A stretch of 64,000 bases of DNA, taken from positions 105,097,557 to 105,161,556 of the forward strand of contig NC_090024.1 of NCBI RefSeq assembly GCF_037176765.1, read 5' to 3'. The stretch's first letter is position 1. Every line of letters starts with the position of its first letter. The notes beneath the pieces were generated by a model that ran no database searches, was not told the DNA's origin, and saw only the letters and a program-made list of their open reading frames with translations. Below are positions 13,901-25,900 of the stretch, piece after piece. The DNA is from Anolis sagrei. Lineage: Eukaryota; Chordata; Lepidosauria; Squamata; Anolidae. The translations under genes and the position numbers were made by a program.

Positions 13901-16900
13901 AATGGACCGTGATTTAAAAATATGTAGTCCCTTCTCTTTCATGGGTGTTAAACAGATATGAGATTCTGCTATCACATATTTCCTTAGAATGATTGCCAGC
14001 TAGCTTGTATCTGTGATCCATTTTTCACATATAGTTCCTAGATGGTTTTACAACTTTTAAAAAAATTATCTCTGTGTGTGAGTGAAACAAGGCAACAATA
14101 AACATGCAGAAGAGAGTTTTAAAAAATCAAAAGTAGGATTAGACCTAAAAGTAGGAGCCCCCAGTGGTGCAGTGGGTTAAAGGGCTGAGCTTGTTGTCCG
14201 AAAGGTCGCAGGTTCGAATCCAGGGAGTGGCGTGAGCTTCCGCTGTCAGCCCCAGCTTCTGCCAACCTAGCAGTTCAAAAACATGCTTCGGCGGGAAGGT
14301 AACGGTGCTCCATGCAGTCATGCCGGCCACATGACCTTGGAGGTGTCTACAGACAACGCTAGCTCTTCGGCTGAGAAATGGAGATGAGCACCACACCCCA
14401 GAGTTGAACACGACTGGACTTAATGTCAGGGGAAAATCTTTACCTTTACCTTTTTTAGGATTAGACTAGGCATGGGCAAAGTTTGGCCCTCCAGGTGTTT
14501 TGGACTCCAACTCCCAGCATTCCTAATAGCCTCAGTCCCTTTCCTTTCCCCTCTCAGCGGCTGAGGGGGAAAAGGAAAGGGACTGAGGCTGTTAGGAATT
14601 CTGGGAGTTGGAGTCCAAAACACCTGGAGGGCCAAACTTTGCCCATGCCTGGATTAGACAGAAAACTGCATCAGAATGCAATCAGATGGTATGCATCTGT
14701 TTTGTATTATTGTATAGAAGCATCAGGGTAGAGCTTTTGTGTTCTTAAGAGACGAGTAGAAGAATTTCAGCCACTGCAATTTCTTTGCTTTGGTGACACT
14801 GGAGGATTGAACAGCAGCTACCAAATTTCTCAATTTTAGATGCAAACAGTTAAAGGCACTGGAGTTCCATCTTCAAAAAAAGATATTGGTAGCATCCTTG
14901 GCCAAATGATTAATCATGCTCAAATTGAAAGAAAGATTATATCCTGCCAGGCACTTGGTTTTAAAGGAGAACCGGATGTTATCTAGCCTTGCTTGTGTAT
15001 TCAATAGAAAGTCAGCCATTTGTCATTGTATCTGTAGCTGTTAAAATGGGAGAAATTCTCCCTTTCCTACTTAAATCTGTATTGTTTTTCTGCTTCTCCT
15101 ATTGTGGACTCTTGATCTAATACACATTTATAAGACAAAAATTATATGTAAATGGGAAAGTAGGTTTGAGATATATGAATAAGTGCTCTTTGGAAACAAT
15201 ATAAGGGAAATGTATTTCTATCCTATCTATGCTTTTCTCTCCTCCTTGGTATTGCTGAATTACCTTTAAAAGCACAGCAAGCATATTTGGCAAAGAGTTT
15301 CTCCTTTCTTCTATTTGGACCTTGTTTTTGTTTGATTGGCCTAAGATGAGAGATCTGAGAAAACTGAAGCAACAGTAACAAAAGGGGAACTTATTTTGAT
15401 TTGTGTTTTTAGAATAAATGATTTTCACTAGGTTCTTGTGGGTTTTTTCGGGCTATAGAGCCATGTCCTAGAGGCATTCCTCCTGACGTTTCGCCTGCAT
15501 CTATGGCAAGCATCCTCAGAGGTAGTGAGGATGCTTCTCTGAGGATGCTTGCCATAGATGCAGGCGAAACGTCAGGAGAAATGCCTCTAGAACATGGCTC
15601 TATAGCCCGAAAAAACCCACAAGAACCTAGTGATTCCAGCCATGAAAGCCTTCGACAATAAAATGATTTTCAATTCAAAGAAACAATTGTCCACAGGCCA
15701 ATACTGTATATGTTTCCCACAGTAAATATTAGGAGCTGGTTCTCAGAGAGAGTACTACCAATATTGGGAGAGAAAGCTTATTCCAGAATAAATCCTGTTA
15801 ATTCTAGGTTAACACATCTAGAACAGGACCCAAACTAGGAATGTTAGTTGTATGTACTTTAGTATACAGTAAACACAGAGACTGTGATCAGACAGTATTT
15901 CGCTACCATATTTCCCCATGGGTTAAGGAGCATGGGAAATGCCCACTGCATTGCTGTGGCAAACACAGTTTCTATATTTAGCATAGGCATTTGTTTATCT
16001 TATCTGAGATATACATTGCCCCAGATGCAAAAAGTGGAATAAATATTTAATATTTCCCTAAATTTCTTTTAAATTGGAATTCAAATCCAAAGCACACCTC
16101 TCCATTTTGGGAGCTATGCGTTGCACTTTAAACTATATTGTATAACATTGTCAATGAAATGTTTTCTATGTATTCTATATAAACTTAGGAAATGTATGTA
16201 TTCTATGCACCTAAATTCTTTTGATGTTTTGTGCATTTGAAACAGTAAATGTATCCCTTAAGGAGAATGTGGGAGGGAGCAGCCTTCTAAATCAATTGGC
16301 TATATTTTGACAGTTTATATTAGAGTAAATTGATGACTTGGCATTCATAAAAGAATTTGGTGCAAAACTAGAAACATGAGGAGATATGATCCATTATCCA
16401 GAACCCCCAAATTCATTCATTTGTGGGCTAGTTTCCTACAGTTTGCCACTTGATTTACAAACATTATATTTTTTACAGTAATGTACTTTTTTAAAATGCC
16501 ACTTTACAAATTTTGGGTTTGATATTTGAAATGTGATGGGAAAGGTATGTTTTTAATATTTGTGGGGCAAATATTCTTTGCTTTTGGTGGTGGTTAAAGG
16601 ATGAAGACTAACCCAAATGTGCTGGACACTTTCTAATAAATGAAGTGTATTTTTACAATCAACAGTTTGGCTCAAACTTAATTTGTGTTCTCTTTACTTT
16701 ATGGGAGAAAGCAGGAATGCACCGCCCCCATCCATGTACCCCCCAGAATGTTCTCAGCTATCTCCTGTCTTAACCAATTGTGGTTTACTCTTTCTCTTTC
16801 CATTTGACATATGTTCTGGGTTTTCCACAGCCCATTCAGAGTCCTTTCCACTTTAAATTTATGAGTGAGTGGAATATGGAATATTTTTATGTGCAGTTGT

Positions 16901-19900
16901 TGTATTATATTTTCAGTGGAAGTACTTGGGTTCTGGCAATTTTCAGAGGCTGAAGACTGAGCTAAAATGATGTGATTGTATCCAGTGTGGTTGTAACTAT
17001 GTCCAGGAACATAGTCAAAACCACACCATCAGAGCTGCTCTGATGGTGGAATTATTTTCACCAGCAAAATCAAGTGGGTGATTCTCTATACAATCTTCTT
17101 ACTCTGAAACCTCAAAAACCTATTCTGAAACATTAATATAACATCGGATTTAGGCCATCTCGAAGTACATTACCTTTTTCTTCCTTTTCCTTTTTCTCAA
17201 ACATTTGATTAAAATCTGATACACTAAAATTTGGTTGGTTAAAAAGTCAGAATGGTTTGCTACTGTATGGTGGCCAGGGTTGGAAACATTTGCTGGGCAG
17301 GAAAGAGAAGTCATGTTTTGAAGGGGGGAAATGAGTAAATCATTATTTACACCTACACATAAGATCTGTGGGTTCAAGTGAAAGAGAATCTCCGGCCAGT
17401 CCCTCCTCCCTGCAAATGGAATACCACCTGGAAACCAGACGGAAGCATGCAAGGATTCTTTGGTGAACATATCCTTTGTATCTAAGTGAAACAACTCATA
17501 TATACTATGGATTTATATATACTAAACATGGCTTTAACACAATGCATTTACCTCTTTAAATGCAGTTTTTAAAGTGATCTTGAGATTCATTTATCAAATC
17601 TGTAATTTTGCTGATGATTCAGAAGGTTAGATCAGTTTCATAAAAAGTATCCACGGGTTTTATTATTATTATTTTGCTTCCTTGGCGGGAACATGCATTT
17701 CCATGCTGGCTATGGTACAAAGGGAGCCCACTGCTCCACAAATGGCATGGAAATGGAGGCTGTTGATATTTTATCAGGCCAGCAGAAACATCTACCTTCT
17801 TTGCCAATCCACATAATAGAAGACAGAGGGACAGGAAAATCTCTTCTTTCTCCACGTGCGCTTTGCTACATTTCTTATTGATCCAGGAAGAAGCAACCTT
17901 CCTTCTCCAACAGATAGCATAGAAATCAAATATCCTTCCTTTGCTAGCTCAATTAATCCATTAAGGTGCCTGCACAGAATTAATGTTCATTTTTGGGAAA
18001 CTGTGAATTGTTAAATAACATGTATTGGATAGGATCCCAAGGGTCACTTAGCCCAATCCCCTGTAGGAATCTGCCCCTTAAGCCATCTTAAGTGAATATC
18101 AATAAACTTTAGCTTATCCAGAAGCTATCAGAATTCTTTAAATAATGTCCATATGACCTTGAGAAGCCTGGAATATACACTTCATAGATCAGTGGTTCGC
18201 AACCTTTGGGCCCCAGATGCTTTGTCCTTCTACTTCCAGAAATCCTAAAAGCTGGTCAACTGGCTGGGTTTTCTGGGAGTTGGGGGCCAACTGGGGACCC
18301 ACAGATTGAGAACCACTGGCATAGATATCTGAACTGTGGCTTGGCATAATGTTTGAAATGGTAAGCTATGGCCTGCTGTGAACCAGGATGCCACAATCAG
18401 AAGCCATGACTTAAGCTGGAATTTAATCCCATGCTAAGCACTGATTTGTTATGCAGTCTGTATTGACAAACTATAATTACATATGGCAGCGTCTTTATTT
18501 TCTGAAGCCGTTGAACCCCCAAAATATTATCAGTGAGTATATGGAAATAGACTTTAAAAACTGGTGTATTTCTTTTTGAAGGTCAAATCACAGTTTGAGA
18601 TCTTAATTCTGTTTAGTAACTTTGGCATGACGCCTTGCCCGGCCGCCATGACACCGACTGCTCATAAAAAAGGAAAGGCAGTTCCTATGACACAATAATC
18701 ATGGCATCATCAGGCGAAATGTAAGCAAGTAAAATTCCCTATGGCTCCATTAGAATATGAGTGTAGTATATGCTGACACTGATTTCAGCAGAACGAGCCT
18801 TTAAAGTATTCAGAGTGTGTCGGTATCTTTTTTACTGTGGCCCCTTCTATGCTGCCATATAATCCAGTTCAAAGCAGATAATCTGGATTTTATATGCCAG
18901 TGTAGAAGGTGCCTCTGTCATTTGAAATCTGCCCTTTTCTTCTGCAGTCTTAAAATGCTTTAATATATACTTTACTTGTGGCATTCTTATAGTAGATCAT
19001 ATTTTAGATGAAGAGTAAAGATTTTCAGCATTCTGGTTTTACAGAGGCTATTTTTGCAAGTTTGGATATTAAGATTTTAAACCAGTAATGTTTAGGTTCA
19101 CAGCTCATCCTCTTAACTGTTGCCCTAGTTGTTATGATGTCAGCTTTCTTTCAACTGTAGAAATACCCCTCCTCTCCCCCAGTTGAGTGTTTAGAAAGAT
19201 AGTGGGTCTATCTATCTATTTCAAGGCATCAGCCTCATTTTAAAAACATAAAAAATTTAAAATAAAGCAGACACTGCCATAAGAAGCCTCTCCATGAACA
19301 TGAAAAGGCTCTTTCCCATGACCTCTCCAAATGGGCCTGCGATGGTGGTAGGATCAAGAGAAAGTCCTCCTCTGTCAATCTTAAACCTCTTAGGTTCATA
19401 TGGAAGATTTTAGAATTACAGTTCTAGTGTTGGAGAGGTGGGGCTCCCATTCTCCTTGCCATGGCTTTCAATTATGATAGATGTAAGGAGTAGTAGAAAA
19501 TCTCTTTTATACAGAAAGCAAATAGGCAAAATGCCAGTCCCATGTGATCTATGAAGAGGACTCATTAGAGGTAGGTTTAAAAAAAAACCTGAGAAAATTT
19601 TCTTGCATTGCCTCAAGACATAAAGCAAGTTGGGGGGCATGTATGAAATCTAAATGACCACTTTTGGTGTGTTGTTCTTAGGAGAGAAGCGTACATACCT
19701 GTCACTACCCAGGCCAGGGGTAAGTTCTTTATCTTTACTTATATGTTCATATGCAGAAAAATTAATTAGCCATTTTCCCATGTATTACCACATTTACCCA
19801 TATTTTTTCACAAGCTGGAATACAGTGGCCAAGACCTCATTTTTGTTGGCCAGTTACAACCCCATTCTGACAACAAAAGTTGCCCTTTATTTGTTTAAAG

Positions 19901-22900
19901 CTGCTAAAAGGAGATCACAGTACATAGATCAGATTGGGGTACAGTGTAGGGGAGATGAGGATAGTCGATGTATATATCCACGGCTAAGCTACATTGGTTT
20001 CAAGCTGACAAATACCAGTATATTTATATTTTATTTTAAGAGGACTAAATGTATGTTGTATGTGGTGTTTGCATTGTCTGTTTTTGAGAAGGCCGACTAG
20101 CTAATCAATAAAAATTGTTCGGTTTTCTGTGACAGAAAAACACTTCACTGTGTCTGCGCTTCGCAGAGAAACCCATTTGCATTTATATATTCACTCGCTA
20201 AATCAGATTGTGAAAGATGGACAAGCCGTTATGAAATATTATGAAATGTTATTAAATGCAGCTTAGATGCCACAGCCACAAACATTGATAAGTTTCTGGA
20301 TGCCTCTGGAAGACTCTCCTACCTCACCTGTGAGGGGTTATGAAGTACAGGCAGTCCCCGAGTTACAAACATCCGACTTACAAATGACTCCTATTTACAA
20401 ACTGGGATGAGACAACAGGAAGTGAGTGAAATCTACCCCTAGGAAAATAAAGCCTGAAAAGGTTATGAGGGGAAAGGTGTCTCTGTTGGAATTCAACCCT
20501 ACACGGCTCAAGTCTACAGTTCTCAATGAGGAACAGCTAGTTACTTAGGAATAGGCTGAGGGAATCCCTTCCCCCCGATTCCTGAATGACATTTGGAATA
20601 TATCTATTTGTTATTATTTTTGTAAATAAATATTTTATACTTTTTAAAGATTGAACTCTGCACATTTGCCCCCAAAGCTTTAAATTCTTTTCCAGCCTCA
20701 TCATTTCACGCTCTTCTTGCTGTGAGTTGAATGCTAAACTATAATATCCTGTTTGTATTTTGGATGCCCTGCTGTATTTTGGGGAGTTTTCCCTAATAGT
20801 CTACACTGAAACTTTATCGTCAATTGTTCAGTTTCCAACTGGAGAGCAAAGGATTGGTGTTTCTATCCTCTGCAAAGCCACAATAATAAGCAGCACCCAT
20901 GTTGCAAGTTGTTGTTGAAATTTCACTTGCTGACAGGAGGGAGGTGAAAATGCAACCCTTCTTGCTTACTGAATGGCAGTTGAATGAAACCTTCTTTGCT
21001 CAATCCAGAGGCTGGCTCTTAATGTGGGGAGGTAATTTTAAAAGCATTAAAACAACATATAGGAAGAAACTACATGTTGATGGGAAAGAGTAGTTGCCTT
21101 CTTTAAACAGTAATTCACTACTATATTCCAACCTTAAGAAATGGGGCTACAAAGTGGAATCCACGACATGTGAGTGTGGAGAAGAACAAACCACAGACCT
21201 CCTACTGCAATGCACCCTGAGTCCTGCCACATGCACAATGGAGGACCTTCTTGCGGCAACACCAGAGGCACTCCAAGTGGCCAGTTACTGGTCAAAGGAC
21301 ATTTAATAGAATACCAAGTCTGCAAATTTTGTGTTTTGTTTGTCTGTCTGTTTTTTAATGCAATACAACTGTTTTGGTTTGCTCCTGACACGATAAATAA
21401 ATAAATACTACTATATTATATCATTAACACCTGTTTAGTCAGTAATATCTTATTTCTGATGGTAGCTTTCTTAGACTCTAAAATTTAAAATAAATAGTCT
21501 ACTGGAATCAAATCCCATTCAGTAAACTTTTTTTTCATTTTTTAACAGAAACATAATTCAAATTTGAAAGCTTTAAAGCCAGTCAGACTTGACAGTGAGG
21601 TAAGATGCTGGTTATATATCTACTGATACTTATTTACACTATTTATTGGCCTATGAAGAAAAGAGAATAACTCTTATGTCATTCTCAGGAACAAAACAAA
21701 CTTGGGAAAGTAGGCTTAGAACTGCATAAGCTGGCAATTCGTGTTGACTCCGAGATGGAGAAATGGGAAGACCCAGAAAATGAGATCGTACGACATGCTC
21801 AAGGCCTATCCAGCATGGCCTATTCCATGTATTTATTTACAAGGTAATCACAAAATGGGCAGAGAGGGAGGATTATTAAAGAAAAAACAATATGTAAAAG
21901 GTAGATAGTCATTCTTGTGAATCTTTCTCTTTTCTGTGTTCCCCCATGTCCCCACCCACATCTAAATTTTCTTTTCCTTTTAATGTTATTTTAAAGTCTA
22001 AATGACACATTATGCAAAAAAAAATGAATTGAAAATTGAAAAAATACATATTGCTTGCCTTTTGAAGAAACCAGTCAAATGCTTTCTTGGAGTATCAATA
22101 CTGAGGTCCCCTAATGCTCTAGCATGCAGTGAAATAAAGCAGGCCACAGTTGTTTCCAAAGTTGCCACAGTTAAGCATATTTCAGATTCCATACAGTTCA
22201 AGAGTTTGATTTACTATATTCCTAACCCAATTCCCACAATCCCCAACTGGGAGTATGGATTCTGAGTGGGGCTGAGACTTCTGGGAAATAGGTCTGGTGA
22301 ACAACAGCTCTAAAAGACTCAAAGATAATTGCTAGAGAACCTTGTATTCCTGATTTTTTTTTTCATTCAGATGATTTGATAAGATACTGTAGGTAGAGTC
22401 CAAAAATGTGAGAATTGTTTGGCAGTTATTTCAAGTGTCTGTTCTTCCCTATTCTGAACCTAATCTAGGCAAATATTATTGCTGACATTCTGCATTTCCT
22501 CCATGGTTGAAATTATCTGTTCAACCCTCTGCAAATGGCTATATTTGCAAAGAGCTTGCTTTTTTGTGTGTGAGACTGCGGGTTCCTTAATCCAATCTTC
22601 TGCATATTTCCTCAAAAATAAGTGCCATTGATTACAAATAGGCTTGTGCTTAAGTGTGGACATGATTCCAGACCAAGTCCTACAAAACCAGCTGCTCTGT
22701 TGTGGATACAAAATTACTGTGGTTTTCTTATGATACTGATCCCCAGTCTTTCCTAATCTAGCCATCGAGATAACAGTAGAATCATTCTTGAATGATTGAA
22801 TCTTTTAGTCTTCTTAGGTCCATAGGAATTGTAGGTTAAATTATATTCAGGCTGTTGATGAAATTGCATTTTCTTTTCTTTTATCCATTTTAGAGGGGAG

Positions 22901-25900
22901 GGGTTGCTGAAGACGACCCAGGATTTATTTCAACAAGCAGAGGTAACAAGGCAACCAAAATGAAATTTTAGTTTTGGGCAATGTACTTTGGGCAGTGAAA
23001 ATGTTGCTGAGGCCCCATCCGGCATTTTCCACAAACTATTGCAAGAAACTATTTGTGAATGTCGTTCGGAGCAGGGGTTGGAGTCCTTGGCCATATCAAT
23101 GTTCTGCATGTCAATTTCTAGAAATCCCATCCAGCTTGGCCAGTGGTGAAATATTATAAAAGCTGCAATCTAAAATATCGAAAGACCAATAGTTTCTTAC
23201 CCTAGAAATTTGGTTGTCTCGTAATGCACAAGTATATGCAGAGTATTATTACAAATTTTAAAGCTGTTACCTAAATGTGCTTGTTACGAGCTTCCAGTTT
23301 GTGGCCCATTAAGCCAAACACGACTCATCAGCTATATTTGGGAGCTCAACATTAAATGGCTTCCTGGGACTGGAAAAACATTAGGAATGCTGCCAAATCC
23401 ATCCTTTTCTGAACTGTATTTGACTAGTTGAGTCACAGGCAGCAGGCCGAGCATATGTAGTGAAGGGAAGAGAAAGGGGTAGAGTTTTTTTGTTTTTATT
23501 TGGAAGAAAGGCTCAATTTATCTCTCTTTTTCTGTTTTAGGCCTTTGCAACAGAAGGATTAAAGCTTGCCTCGACTCTTCTTTCATTTTCTAATCAGGTA
23601 CCTTACAATTTCCAAAGATTGAAACTCATGCTTCTTAGCGATCTCTTTGTCTTTGTCATTTTGTGCTAAAATAGCCATTGTATTTTTCCTCACATCTTAC
23701 AATCTTCTTCCAGATGATATAGTGTGCCTACCCGATGATGGTGATGATAATAATAATAATTATAATACATTGTACTACTCTCCTGATGGCTTGAGATGGG
23801 GTGCCTCTCCTGATGCCTTGAGATGGAGTACACAAAGCCAAAACATATTAGTGTAAAATACATACAATAAAATCTATATAAATAAAAATGTAATGTTTGT
23901 GGGATTAACATAACTCAGACACCACTGGACAAATTGACACCAAATTTGAACACAAGACAACAACTAAAGCAATCTATGTCCTTCACTCAAAAATAAACAA
24001 AAAAATTAACTGGAAAGAACTTAAACCCCCACAAGCCTAAATGACTATATAGAGCATGCGTTAAAAGAACACCTTCCCCACCCCTCCCTCCTGCAGGAGG
24101 GAAAAATACCCAACAGCTGAGAGAGGTAGCTTGAGAGCGAGAGGGAAAGGTGGCTGGTATATCCCTCTTGCTACCCCTGCGTCTCTCTTCCCAAAGGATT
24201 CAGAGAGCGGGAGGGAGGGAGGGATTGAGGGAGAGAGAGAGAACACTCTCCTCCAGATCTATGCCCTACCTTTCCTTCTTTTCCTTTCCTTTCCTTTTAT
24301 TTCCTTTCTCTCTTGGGTCTTGGCTGTTTTTGTTCCAAAGATATTTAGCCCTGTGCTCCTTCTATTTTTAATCACTTTTATACTAGTTTATGCAATGCTT
24401 TTGATACGAAATAAATAAACATCTATAATAATAATACCTACATGCCTTTAATAATATTTATGTCTATAATAATATCTATACATCTGTAATAATAACAATA
24501 CCTAGATAATATCTTTGAACTGGGTTATATGGCAGTGTGGACTTCAGTAACCCAGGGCCCTTCCACACACCCATATAACCCTTTTGCCTCAAGGAGACTG
24601 AAATGGACCTGTATTAGGTTGACACTTTGCTACTTCAGTTGTGTATTGATAGCTTAGAAACCAGCTCTTCCTCTCTCCTTTATTTCCCATTTCTCCACAA
24701 TTGCCCACAGCAACGCTTGGCCAGGTACAGCTAGTACATAGATAAAAACACACCAATATAAAAAAAAATACACCAAATGCATTTACCAAATTAACATATA
24801 GCAACAATAGAATGTAAATCAAAACTCATGATTGAAAGTTGACTGGGTAGGCCTGCCAGAAGAGATGGGTCTTCAATTGGGTCTTCAATTTTGACAGCTC
24901 AGCTAGCAGGTTGTTCCAAAGTCTTGGAGCAGCTGATGAAAATATCCTCTGGGTGACAGTCACCGGTCAGGTTCGGGCTGGTTGGAGGAAGCTTCCCCCA
25001 GAGGACCTCAGTGCCTTAAAGGACAGATCTTGCTGGAGAAGGCAATCCTACAGGCAGCTTGGACCCAAACCATTATGATTTATATCCTGCTTTTTCTCTC
25101 TTAAAAGAGAGACTCAAAGCATCTCACAATAAAACCAATACAATACAATCTTAATATAAAAATATACAAACATTAAAATTGATTTAAATATAAACAATAT
25201 TAAAATTAAACAGATAAAACTCTTAAAACCAATTAACATATTCATAGCTGTCCAACATCTCTTTCAGCTAGAAGATGATGACAAACCATTGCTTCTGCAA
25301 GAAATTGACAAGATGGTCCCTGCATATCAACAGCTTCAGGTAACAGCTAAAACCCCTGTCCAGGGTAAGACTGCAACTTTTACAAAGGTAAGTTGTTTAG
25401 TATCTCTTAAACAAAGTCTGGCTTCAGATTTTTGTGTGCAGTTTTATTTTTGTTCTATTACAAAACCCAGTGTTTGATTGTGTATGTTAAATCCTGAATA
25501 AATTGTGCAAACAACAAGTGTGCTTTTCAAGTTCTTCAATGAAGCCATTTTCAACTTATTTATTTATTTATTTGCTGCTCTTATATACCGCAATTCTCAG
25601 CCCAAGGGCAACTTGGATGGAACCTTCTTGTAACTATAATGTCAAAGCAAAGGCTGGAATACTGTACCAGTTAATCTATAACTAGCTGCCTGGAAACACA
25701 TTTGAAAAGCCGTTTTAGAAATCAATCACAATTCTGCGCTTCCCCTCAGTGGCTTGTCACCATGTTGGATGCACCAATTGGTGGAATATCCTCATACTTT
25801 AAGTTAGCCCGTTAAAGCCATTCCAGCAAGTTCACATTAATGCTTGTTTCACAGCATTCTGAAAATAGCAAATGCTGTTTTCTTTTCCCAACAGTCATGA

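Noticed and set aside
12489-14456. tRNA genes suggested by A/B-box-like motifs
   Set aside because: They are the heads of SINEs, continuing into SINE bodies and BovB-type tails.
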